From Microcystis sp. T1-4 (GTDB taxonomy: Bacteria; Cyanobacteriota; Cyanobacteriia; Cyanobacteriales; Microcystaceae), in contig NZ_CAIP01000431.1 of NCBI RefSeq assembly GCF_000297435.1, positions 1 through 7,683 of the forward strand: a stretch of 7,683 nt of DNA. Reading direction: 5' to 3'. A program made the translations under genes and the position numbers. How positions within the stretch are numbered: the first letter of the stretch is position 1; every line of letters begins with the position of its first letter. The notes beneath the pieces are model-generated. The model had not been told where the DNA came from and did no database searches. It was given only the letters and a program-made list of their open reading frames with translations. Shown in pieces: positions 1-5,892 of the stretch.

Positions 1-141
1 TGCTATTTCTCGTTGAGTTTTTCCGTCGTTTAGCAAGAGAAACATTAAAATTCTTTCCCTAACCTCTGCTCTTTCTTCTTCTTTAAGAGCTTTTTGTAAG
101 TTTTTCTTTTCTTCTAAGTCTAGGAAATCTTTGGCTGGCAT
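1..141 (-). CDS. IS630-type transposase, N-terminal fragment (runs off left edge)
   Basis: Reading leftward from an ATG at 141, 47 codons stay open to the window edge. The product begins MPAKDFLDLEEKKNLQKALK, continues with a charged helix rich in E, K and R, and ends at the edge with a DGKTQREIA stretch typical of a helix-turn-helix DNA-binding domain. This opening resembles the IS630-family transposases common in Microcystis, whose DDE catalytic domain would lie outside the window. No clear Shine-Dalgarno precedes the ATG, which is usual for transposase genes. The family call rests on remembered similarity plus the helix-turn-helix start. Whether the element is intact cannot be seen. Confidence 0.6.
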   Translation of the reverse strand, partial: MPAKDFLDLEEKKNLQKALKEEERAEVRERILMFLLLNDGKTQREIA

Positions 142-311
142 AAGTAGGATTTTTCTAAAATTACTATTTCTATTTTAGGTGGTTTAAGTGCGTTTTAGCT
201 TACCTAATTTTCAGGGAAAAAGTCCCTGCATTTTCCCCCTGATCACTCCCGTATCCGGCACTTTTTGATTGACAAAAGGTCTAAAAGTGTTACCCAACAA
301 GGTTTTCAGAT
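142..311. other. Probable insertion-sequence flank, non-coding
   Basis: This stretch between the transposase start and the ribbon-helix-helix gene has no convincing ORF. It should contain the outer end of the IS630-type element, possibly near 200-210, but the partner end is outside the window so the boundary cannot be fixed. It contains an imperfect inverted repeat at 213-240 (AGGGAAAA against TTTTCCCCCT) and the hairpin at 259-289 listed separately. Confidence 0.4.
259..289. repeat. Hairpin downstream of the RHH gene
   Basis: CACTTTT at 259-265 is the exact reverse complement of AAAAGTG at 283-289, and an inner GAC (271-273) pairs with GTC (279-281). On the minus strand it lies about 22 bases past the stop of the ribbon-helix-helix gene, so it could stop or stabilise that transcript. 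It has no T-run after the stem, so a classical intrinsic terminator is not supported; it could equally be part of an insertion-sequence end. Confidence 0.4.
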
Positions 312-650
312 TTATTCAGCCAACCCTAGGTAAAGATAAGCCGCCTCCAGTAGTGTTTCTTTGGTAATTCTCTCGTCGTGACACAACTGCCGCAAGGAAT
401 CATCGATCGCCCGATCAAGACGGATAGTATTGCGAACCGTCTCGAAATCATCCAGAACTGTTTCGGTATTAGTATCTTGACTCAAAGATGTCTTGCTGTC
501 TTGACTTAAATTTTTTATAACATCTTGAGTTAATTGAGCAATTTTTTCTTTTTGTTCTGAAGGAATTGGCAGGATTTATTCGACCACATCGATGCGGGGG
601 GGAACCGAGGTTTTTTTCTTGTTGACCAATCGATCGAGGGTGTTGCTCAT
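312..650 (-). pseudogene. Ribbon-helix-helix partition/antitoxin-like protein with in-frame stop
   Basis: From ATG at 650 the frame gives 24 residues (MSNTLDRLVNKKKTSVPPRI then DVVE), a TAA at 576-578, and then 87 more residues in the same frame to a TAA at 312-314. AGGAAAG a few bases upstream supports the start. The part after the stop ends in a ribbon-helix-helix pattern: a strand (NTIRLD), a helix (AIDDSLRQLCHDE), and a second helix (ITKETLLEAAYLYLG). A short basic N-terminus, a linker and a C-terminal RHH domain suggest a plasmid-partition ParB/ParG-like or antitoxin-like DNA binder. No ParA or toxin gene is beside it. Because the frame is unchanged across the TAA, a single substitution such as CAA to TAA is the simplest cause. 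No ATG or GTG follows the stop that could restart the RHH domain, so the gene is probably dead. A sequencing error is the main alternative. Confidence 0.6.
462..533 (-). repeat. Three tandem 24-nt (8-residue) repeats in the RHH gene
   Basis: Within the linker of the ribbon-helix-helix pseudogene three 8-residue units follow each other: LTQDVIKN, LSQDSKTS and LSQDTNTE. At DNA level each starts with a TTA/TTG-A-[CG]T-CAAGA core, so they look like a 24-nt tandem duplication that has since diverged. They sit between the N-terminal tail and the DNA-binding domain. Confidence 0.55.
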
Positions 651-726
651 CTACTTTCCTCAAGATACAGAAATCCCAGACGACGATTTGGTCTGAGATT
701 GAATTTGATTGCTGGTATCTACAATT

Positions 727-759
727 ACGAACTTCGTTACCAACAAAAAGATATATCTT
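727..759. promoter_or_regulatory. Two palindromes upstream of the RHH gene, candidate operators
   Basis: ACGAA-C-TTCGT at 727-737 is a perfect inverted repeat around one central base, and AAGATATATCTT at 748-759 is a perfect 12-bp palindrome. Both lie about 80-110 bp upstream of the ribbon-helix-helix start, in the gap between it and the end of the glycosyltransferase gene. RHH proteins commonly repress their own promoters through short palindromes, which makes these plausible operator sites. No convincing -35/-10 pair was found, so the role is inferred. Confidence 0.35.
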
Positions 760-785
760 GATTACTTTTGCAAGAGAGCTAATTA

Positions 786-1784
786 TTATTTTCCTAAGCC
801 GAGTTTTCTGGTTACTTTTTGCCAAAAAGTTGGGGTCGGTGGTTGATAGGGTTTGGGACTGCTGGTAAATACAGGACGTTGACTAGGTTCGTAGAGATAA
901 CGATAGTGTAAGAAAATATCTCGATAGGGAAAATCGAGATTTTCACCGCTACAAAGTCGAGTAAACAGAGAGGAAGATAAACCAATGTAGTGAAGGTATG
1001 TCAAACGTTTGTCGTGGTCATAAAGAATATTATCTAAAGCCTGAAAATGGTGAGAGGTGACACAGCAGCCGGTGCGTTCTTCTTTAGGCAATTGAAGAGC
1101 TAGATTATATATAGAAAAATTTGAGCGCATCATCATATAATTGACGATAGTTTGATCGGGAGCCATCGGATAGAGAATTTCCGCTTCTCCTGCTCGCAAT
1201 TGTTCTATGAGCCAATTACGGCGTTCCCCGTCAAATAAACCTTTTTTTGAGCCATAAAAACCCGAACAGAAAATTTCTTGGTTAAGACGTTCTTGGGGAA
1301 AGATTTCTAATAATTTTGGGGAAGTAACTTCATAAACGTGGGTGATATCTTTGTGCTGAAAATCGTAGACCACACAATCATAATTATCTAACTGTGCAAA
1401 AACCCGATCTAAGGGACTCATCAATAGGGTATCACCATCCATGTAGATAAAGCGATCGAATGGCCCATCAAAGGCACAATAACGACGATGGGTACCAAAA
1501 CGATGATAACCTTTACTACCAGCCTTTAACCAGCGTTCTTTAGCCGTAGGATGGGAGTCCCAAGCAGATTTAGCGAAATTATCCCAGCGTTCGATAATTT
1601 CCTGATTATCAAACAACTGTACGTTAGGACGTTGAGCAATTTCCGCTCTGATCCGTTCGGTGTTGTCATCGTAGGGATAGACACAAACAGGAAGATCTTT
1701 TCCCCCATTTACTTCGATGCTGTTGAGTAGAGCGATTAATTGATCGTAAACCCGATCATTGGCTAGGGTACAGATACCGTCCAT
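786..1784 (-). CDS. GT-A (GT8-like) glycosyltransferase family protein
   Basis: A 332-residue protein beginning MDGICTLANDRVYDQLIALL, like the first Rossmann-type strand of nucleotide-sugar glycosyltransferases. RFIYMDGDTLL (about 111-121) carries a DxD motif (D116, D118) expected to bind the metal and the nucleotide diphosphate. APDQTIVNY (208-216) matches the DQ-N motif and LHYIG (264-268) the late metal-ligand histidine of GT8-like enzymes. There is no signal peptide or membrane segment, so it should be cytoplasmic. It resembles a cyanobacterial family I know as Npun_R2821/Npun_R2823-like; sugar donor and acceptor are unknown. A TTG at 1796 in the same frame would add four residues, but ATG at 1784 fits the domain start better. 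It stands alone, separated from its neighbours by gaps of 135 bp or more. Fold is fairly sure, activity is not. Confidence 0.75.
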   Translation of the reverse strand: MDGICTLANDRVYDQLIALLNSIEVNGGKDLPVCVYPYDDNTERIRAEIAQRPNVQLFDNQEIIERWDNFAKSAWDSHPTAKERWLKAGSKGYHRFGTHRRYCAFDGPFDRFIYMDGDTLLMSPLDRVFAQLDNYDCVVYDFQHKDITHVYEVTSPKLLEIFPQERLNQEIFCSGFYGSKKGLFDGERRNWLIEQLRAGEAEILYPMAPDQTIVNYMMMRSNFSIYNLALQLPKEERTGCCVTSHHFQALDNILYDHDKRLTYLHYIGLSSSLFTRLCSGENLDFPYRDIFLHYRYLYEPSQRPVFTSSPKPYQPPTPTFWQKVTRKLGLGK

Positions 1785-1872
1785 AAGTAATCCCAAGGAA
1801 AAAAATTAAAACTTATTATCTTTGCCGTTAGTTTAGCTTATTTTTGTCGATAAATTTCGGCAATTTCAGATT

Positions 1873-2025
1873 ATGACCATGACTTTAACTGCTGATCAGC
1901 CAATTCCCATTCAAGAGTGCAGTGCAACCCCTAAGATTGATAGAGGTAAGTCCCTAGAGATAATCTCAAGTTTCTCACAACAGAAGGACTGCCCGATCGA
2001 CTATACCCAAAACCGATCGATTTAG
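1873..2025 (+). CDS. Possible 50-residue small ORF, unrecognised
   Basis: An ATG at 1873 opens 50 codons to TAG at 2023-2025, in the gap between two minus-strand genes and overlapping the stop end of the 501-residue protein gene by 4 bases. The product starts MTMTLTADQPIPIQECSATP, is hydrophilic and has two cysteines. There is no Shine-Dalgarno and no promoter that I can point to. It could be a relic of the 5' end of a larger gene, a small real gene, or chance. I do not recognise it. Confidence 0.2.
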   Translation: MTMTLTADQPIPIQECSATPKIDRGKSLEIISSFSQQKDCPIDYTQNRSI

Positions 2026-3527
2026 CGTTTGCGTTTGAGTAATTTAGAAATGCGTCGATTGTACCGCAACCAACGCCAAATTTTAATGACTAATTCCTCC
2101 ACCCATAAAATAATCGCATCTAATCCCTCTAAAATCCGTTCTAAGGGGTGTTTAACGTAGCCGACGGGGGTTGATTCGGTTTCTAACCATTCTTCGTTAA
2201 TTGGTTGAATTATCTCCTTGGCATAGCGGGGATCTAATTGGGTTGTGGGGGGGGATTCTCTAGGGGTAATTTGGGCAGCGGCCGGGGGGATTTTTTGTAA
2301 AGATTTATTTTGTTTTTCTTGAATAAAAGCTTTTTCTGTGCTGCGAGGATGGGACGGGGTGCCTAGGGACTGGGGAAGGGGATGAGCGGGGTTAATGCGC
2401 GGTTTTTCGGAGTCTTGGGGAGAAATAGCCAAGATATCGGCGGATTCTAGCCATGGCTGCTCACTGACGGCGGAAAATGTCAGGGATTGGCCAGAGGCAA
2501 AGAAGTGATCGATCGCCGCTTGGATGAGTTTGCCGATCGTGAAGGGATCCGCTTGGGTTTGTTTTTCTAGCCAATCCTGGAGACGTTGCTTGAAGGTGAT
2601 CAGCAGAGAATTAGGAAGACTTAGGGGATATTTTGCCGATAAAGCGGGTGAATCAGCACTATATTCTAAATTATTCTTCTCTTTTGCCCAGAAATGCTCG
2701 ATCGCCGCATAAATTAACCAATAAAGTCGCCAGAGATAGGAGGAATTTTTCTCCAGATTCGGGGACTCGTTAATGAGATCGGAAGGTAGGTTAGAGGTGT
2801 GGCTAACACTGCTGGGGATTGCGGGGGAGATAGCGAGAAATTTAGCCTCGAAAATTGCTAATTTTTCGTCAATAACCTGTAAAATCGCTTGAGAATTTAA
2901 ATTAGGCAGTGGTAAGGAGGGTGGTGTCGGGGTTTTGACGAGATGGGATTCTTGGAATAGATCTATGGCGATCGCTATTTGTCCCTGTTGTTCCCAGCGT
3001 AGTAGGTTCCAAAACCAACGGATCGGAGGCAAGACAGGATTTTTGTCGGTAAAATTCGGTAATAAAGGCGGATATTGACGATTTAATCGCTTAATTCTCC
3101 GTTTTTCGAGGGCGTAGTTAGCCAGTGCCGTCCTAATTTGTTTTTCTATTTGTCTTTGGGTTTGATTATCGGTGATTTTAACAGTCTGGTGATCTTTAGT
3201 GACGAAAACTAAAGCTTGATCCTCTAGATCGGCTGCTATGCCAATAAATGCCGTTTCTTGGTCGGATAAGCTCTGGAGAAATTCTTCGATCGCATCCGTC
3301 CCATCTTTTCCGGGGGGTGATAATTGTTTCTGGAGACTGTTCCCTAATTGATTAGCCGTCATCCGCAGGGATTGTACCAGCAAATAGACGGGATAGAGGG
3401 CTATTTGCAAGGCAATAGCGATCGCATTTTGACCGCGACGGGAGACGCGGCCGAGGTTATCTTTCAGACGGATCAAACGACGGTTGATCAGGTTGAACAG
3501 TCGGCTTTTATAGGGATCGGCAGCCAT
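2022..3527 (-). CDS. Conserved cyanobacterial protein of unknown function, 501 aa
   Basis: The product starts MAADPYKSRLFNLINRRLIR, with a basic N-terminus followed by a hydrophobic or amphipathic helix at about 33-55 (AIAIALQIALYPVYLLVQSL). A moderately conserved-looking alpha/beta stretch spans about 90-190. Residues 365-430 are rich in P, S, Q and T and look disordered. The C-terminus (about 445-501) is compact: EEWLETESTPVGYVKHPLER, then a Trp-rich amphipathic helix, ending in a strongly basic RRISKLLKRKR tail. I remember a similar C-terminal block in other cyanobacterial proteins without assigned function. Basic ends and amphipathic helices suggest peripheral membrane association, which is an inference. 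ATG at 3527 is the first start; its 5' region has no obvious strong ribosome site. Not in an operon: the next gene upstream, tRNA-Glu, is divergent. Confidence 0.7.
   Translation of the reverse strand: MAADPYKSRLFNLINRRLIRLKDNLGRVSRRGQNAIAIALQIALYPVYLLVQSLRMTANQLGNSLQKQLSPPGKDGTDAIEEFLQSLSDQETAFIGIAADLEDQALVFVTKDHQTVKITDNQTQRQIEKQIRTALANYALEKRRIKRLNRQYPPLLPNFTDKNPVLPPIRWFWNLLRWEQQGQIAIAIDLFQESHLVKTPTPPSLPLPNLNSQAILQVIDEKLAIFEAKFLAISPAIPSSVSHTSNLPSDLINESPNLEKNSSYLWRLYWLIYAAIEHFWAKEKNNLEYSADSPALSAKYPLSLPNSLLITFKQRLQDWLEKQTQADPFTIGKLIQAAIDHFFASGQSLTFSAVSEQPWLESADILAISPQDSEKPRINPAHPLPQSLGTPSHPRSTEKAFIQEKQNKSLQKIPPAAAQITPRESPPTTQLDPRYAKEIIQPINEEWLETESTPVGYVKHPLERILEGLDAIILWVEELVIKIWRWLRYNRRISKLLKRKR
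2968..2975. repeat. HIP1 site (GCGATCGC)
   Basis: An exact copy of the highly iterated palindrome HIP1, typical of many cyanobacterial genomes, inside the 501-residue protein gene. Further exact copies are at 3418-3425, 3877-3884 and 4423-4430. Four copies in under 8 kb is far above the roughly 0.1 expected by chance. Confidence 0.9.
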
Positions 3528-3605
3528 GGATTTTGGGCGATAACATCTTCATTTAGACTATCCTATTGTGCAAGGACGGGATAAAAAAAATTTTGGCCAA
3601 AACCC

Positions 3606-3634
3606 TTGACTCCCAGAAAGATTATTGTTATATT
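3606..3634 (+). promoter_or_regulatory. Sigma70-type promoter of tRNA-Glu
   Basis: TTGACT at 3606-3611 and TATATT at 3629-3634 are separated by exactly 17 bases, close to the consensus for the housekeeping sigma factor. The predicted start near 3641 would leave a leader of roughly 14 bases before the mature tRNA at 3655, as expected for a single tRNA gene. Confidence 0.75.
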
Positions 3635-3654
3635 TAAAAAGGTCTGAAATCCAC

Positions 3655-3727
3655 GCCCCCATCGTCTAGTGGCCTAGGACACCTCCCTTTCACGGAGGCG
3701 ACAGGGATTCGAATTCCCTTGGGGGTA
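3655..3727 (+). tRNA. trnE: tRNA-Glu (anticodon UUC)
   Basis: The cloverleaf folds fully. The acceptor GCCCCCA pairs with TGGGGGT (closing with a G-U pair), the D arm contains CTAGTGGCCTAGG, and the anticodon stem CCTCC/GGAGG encloses CTTTCAC with anticodon TTC. The T arm is AGGGA-TTCGAAT-TCCCT and the discriminator base is A. CCA is not encoded. In cyanobacteria and plastids the charged form of this tRNA serves both translation and, through glutamyl-tRNA reductase, the synthesis of 5-aminolevulinate for heme and chlorophyll. The last T-stem pair is A53-U61 rather than the usual G53-C61, a feature I recall as typical of plastid and cyanobacterial tRNA-Glu. It has its own promoter and terminator. 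Confidence 0.95.
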
Positions 3728-3736
3728 TGAAAAGAG

Positions 3737-3773
3737 GTCAGAGGCATCAAGCTTCTGACTTTTCGGTTTTTTT
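3737..3773 (+). terminator. Intrinsic terminator after tRNA-Glu, overlapping the kinase stop codon
   Basis: GTCAGAGGC at 3737-3745 pairs with GCTTCTGAC at 3751-3759 (nine pairs, one G-U) around a 5-base loop, followed by TTTTCGGTTTTTTT. This is a strong factor-independent terminator for the tRNA, ten bases past its 3' end. The kinase gene's TGA (3747-3749) lies in the loop and its last codons form one arm. Read leftward, the same hairpin is followed by CTCTTTTC, so it may also stop the convergent kinase transcript, though less strongly. Confidence 0.8.
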
Positions 3774-5096
3774 CTCCCGTTGATGGCTTTTCGGTAAGCT
3801 GACGGTGAAGATTGTTCCTCGATCGATCTGACTTTCGACGCTAATTTGTCCATGATGACTGAGGGTAATCGCTAAAGCGATCGCTAATCCTAATCCTGTT
3901 CCCCCGGAAGTGGCAGAATTTTGTCGCGCGGGATCGAGACGATAAAAGCGATCGAAAATATGGGACAAAGCAGCCTCGGGAATCCCGATTCCGTTATCTT
4001 TGACGCGTACCAGTAACACCGATTGTCGATCGCGTTTACTTTTCTCCAATTCCACTGCCACATTTTTAGGCTCAGATTCGGGCAAAAAAGCGTGTTTTAG
4101 GGCATTAGAAATTAAATTTGTGAATAAACGGGCTAATTGATCCCAATCTCCCCCCATAGTAAACATTTCATCGCTATAGGAAAAATCCTCTTGGTCCGGT
4201 TCCACGATCGACAAAGAGAGGGAAATTCCCTGCTTATCGGCGATTAAACGCTGTTCTTCCACCACTTCCATCAATAAAGCATCCAAAGGTACAGCTTGCT
4301 CGATCGGTTGGACGATGCCACTATCAGAACGGGCTAAAAAAAGCAGATCATTGACTAAATTGCCCAATCTTTCCGTTAAACGATCGATCACTTGCAAACG
4401 TTGATGGCCAGTTTGGGGATAGGCGATCGCCATTTGCACGTTAGTTTGAATAGTGGCGATCGGATTGCGTAATTCATGGGAAGCATCGGCGGTAAATTGT
4501 TTTAAACTCTGATAGGACTCTTTTACGGGTTGAATGGCTAAACCGGACAAAAACCAACCAATCCAGGCAACACTAGCAATCATCAGGCAAATTCCGAGGA
4601 TTAAATCCAATAATAGCTGTCTAATTGGTTTTGTCACCTCAAACCAAGGATGACTTACCCGCAGATATCCCAAAACATAATGACCGATTTCCACCCTTTC
4701 GGTTACTTGTCGCAGCAGACGATTATCGGATAAGCGAATCGTTTCTCCTTGACGGTGGGGATGGAGGGGAATATCTAAGGATTCGGCCAGAGTTGACCAA
4801 AGTAGATTACCTTGGGGATCGAACCATTCCAAATCTATATGATCGTCCTCGACGGATTTACCCTGACTGGGAAAACTTGCCAGGGGATCGACGCGATAAC
4901 GTCCTTGGTTCGGGGGAATCGATTCGATCACGAGGGAACGATTTACCACCTCAATGATGTGTTTGAGGGTATCATCAATGCGATCCACTAGGGTATGGCG
5001 CACATAAAAATACATTCCCGTAGCGAGAAAAAGCAGTAGTATGGCAGTGACAACAGTGTACCATAAGGCTAAACGGCGGCGAGTGGCTTGGAACAC
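3747..5096 (-). CDS. Membrane sensor histidine kinase, orphan
   Basis: A 449-residue kinase with one membrane segment near 11-32 (WYTVVTAILLLFLATGMYF) and another near 161-187, enclosing an extracytoplasmic sensor region of about 130 residues. The region right after TM2 is too short for an obvious full HAMP domain. The H-box is FTADASHELRNP with His207. The N-box is LFTNLISNALKH (324-335), G1 is VKDNGIGIP (365-373), the F-box is FDRFYR (381-386), and G2 is GGTGLGLAIA (398-407). All ATP-binding and phosphoacceptor residues are present, so it should be active. The start is GTG at 5096: an in-frame TAG at 5115-5117 rules out a longer form, and no Shine-Dalgarno is visible. No response regulator lies beside it, so its partner and signal are unknown; it resembles one of the HAMP-poor cyanobacterial Hik kinases, but I cannot name which. 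Confidence 0.9.
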   Translation of the reverse strand: MFQATRRRLALWYTVVTAILLLFLATGMYFYVRHTLVDRIDDTLKHIIEVVNRSLVIESIPPNQGRYRVDPLASFPSQGKSVEDDHIDLEWFDPQGNLLWSTLAESLDIPLHPHRQGETIRLSDNRLLRQVTERVEIGHYVLGYLRVSHPWFEVTKPIRQLLLDLILGICLMIASVAWIGWFLSGLAIQPVKESYQSLKQFTADASHELRNPIATIQTNVQMAIAYPQTGHQRLQVIDRLTERLGNLVNDLLFLARSDSGIVQPIEQAVPLDALLMEVVEEQRLIADKQGISLSLSIVEPDQEDFSYSDEMFTMGGDWDQLARLFTNLISNALKHAFLPESEPKNVAVELEKSKRDRQSVLLVRVKDNGIGIPEAALSHIFDRFYRLDPARQNSATSGGTGLGLAIALAITLSHHGQISVESQIDRGTIFTVSLPKSHQREKKTEKSEA

Positions 5097-5140
5097 CGAT
5101 AATCTATGGATTGGCTAGAGATTTTTAGAGCAATGTATCT

Positions 5141-5398
5141 TATTTTACAGCTTATTTGATTGATTTAATGCTGGGAATAAATTATTTTTAGCTATAGGGA
5201 AAAACTGACGGTTGCCAAGAATAGCTAGACTTGAACCCTTATAGTCCTTAAAAATTGCCGCTAACAAAAGTATTTTTAGATACATTCTTCTCAATAATTG
5301 TTTGAGTAGCTCGGCAAAAGCAGCCAAAGTGAATTATATTTAACCCTATGGTGATAGGGCTGACAGGAATGGCTAAAAATATTTTTGAGCTTATTTGA
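5141..5398. repeat. 19-bp direct repeat pair flanking the intergenic region
   Basis: TATTTTACAGCTTATTTGA (5141-5159) and TATTTTTGAGCTTATTTGA (5380-5398) agree at 17 of 19 positions, in the same orientation, 220 bp apart. One copy is just upstream of the kinase start and the other about 18 bp before the EVE gene. They could be binding sites for one regulator of both genes, or the trace of an old duplication. Confidence 0.5.
5344..5359 (+). promoter_or_regulatory. Small perfect hairpin upstream of the EVE operon
   Basis: CCCTAT-GGTG-ATAGGG is a perfect 6-bp inverted repeat with a 4-base loop, 57 bases before the EVE start codon. It may be a protein-binding site or an RNA structure in the leader. 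Nothing else supports a specific role. Confidence 0.3.
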
Positions 5399-5415
5399 AT
5401 TAATAACAACTATAA

Positions 5416-5889
5416 ATGATGAATTTAAATTATTGGTTAATGAAATCGGAACCCGATGTCTATAGTATCGAGGATTTAAAAAAAGATGGTCAAACTATTT
5501 GGGAGGGAGTGCGAAATTATCAGGCGCGCAATTTTCTCCGTCAGATGAAACGGGGAGATTTGGCCTTTTTTTATCATTCTAATACGACCCCGCCGGGGAT
5601 TGTCGGCTTGATGCGAGTGGTGCAAACTGATATGATCGATCCCACACAATTCGATCGCGATAGTCCCTACTATGATCCCAAATCCTCTCCAGATTCCCCG
5701 CGCTGGTGGACGGTTAAAGTTGAGTTTGATAGCCTTTTTCCCCAACTGCTGCCCCTAGGAATTTTAAAACAAAATTTTACCGCCGATGAATTATTATTAG
5801 TAAGGACAGGAAATCGTCTGTCAGTGATGCCTGTCAATCAAGAGATCGCAACAAAAATTCTCGCTTTAGTCGCTCATCAAGGAGTATAA
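5416..5889 (+). CDS. EVE domain-containing protein
   Basis: A 157-residue protein that is almost entirely one EVE domain, a PUA-like fold related to YTH and ASCH that binds modified bases in DNA or RNA. Diagnostic segments run in the family order: YWLMKSEPDVYSIEDL (6-21), WEGVRNYQARNFLR (29-42), RGDLAFFYHSN (46-56), GIVGLMRV (61-68), the DPKSSPDSPRWWTV block (87-100), and RLSVMPV near the C-terminus (134-140). Length matches stand-alone bacterial members. Two ATGs adjoin at 5416 and 5419; the second gives the more usual MNxxYWLMKSEP start, and neither has a clear ribosome site. The stop is only 3 bp before the SPFH gene, so the two are almost certainly co-transcribed. The natural ligand of cyanobacterial members is unknown to me. 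Confidence 0.9.
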   Translation: MMNLNYWLMKSEPDVYSIEDLKKDGQTIWEGVRNYQARNFLRQMKRGDLAFFYHSNTTPPGIVGLMRVVQTDMIDPTQFDRDSPYYDPKSSPDSPRWWTVKVEFDSLFPQLLPLGILKQNFTADELLLVRTGNRLSVMPVNQEIATKILALVAHQGV

Positions 5890-5892
5890 ACT

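Larger units (their letters stand above)
5097..5415. other. Divergent intergenic region between kinase and EVE operon
   Basis: A 319-bp AT-rich gap that must hold the promoters of the leftward kinase and the rightward EVE-SPFH pair; I see no -35/-10 pair good enough to mark. It contains a near-exact 19-bp direct repeat (5141-5159 and 5380-5398), a hairpin at 5344-5359 and a 12-bp AT palindrome AAAAATATTTTT at 5375-5386. An open frame on the minus strand inside it has only a TTG start and no protein-like features. Confidence 0.5.

Noticed and set aside
213..240. AGGGAAAA/TTTTCCCCCT inverted repeat as a terminator
   Set aside because: The stem is short and uneven with no T-run after it, so I left it inside the flank description only.
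469..825. 118-residue open frame on the minus strand
   Set aside because: It crosses the RHH gene in another frame and overlaps the end of the glycosyltransferase gene; the RHH frame has a better start, ribosome site and domain pattern.
1986..2020. Paired CGATCG motifs after the 501-residue gene as a terminator
   Set aside because: CGATCG is self-complementary and abundant in this genome type; there is no stable longer stem and no T-run.
4625..4957. 110-residue open frame on the plus strand inside the histidine kinase gene
   Set aside because: It is antisense to a clearly coding region with intact kinase motifs, so it is a shadow frame.
5145..5327. 60-residue open frame on the minus strand in the intergenic gap
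   Set aside because: Its only start is TTG, with no ribosome site and no domain-like features.
5476..5745. 89-residue minus-strand open frame inside the EVE gene
   Set aside because: It is antisense to a well-supported EVE domain and has no protein-like features of its own.
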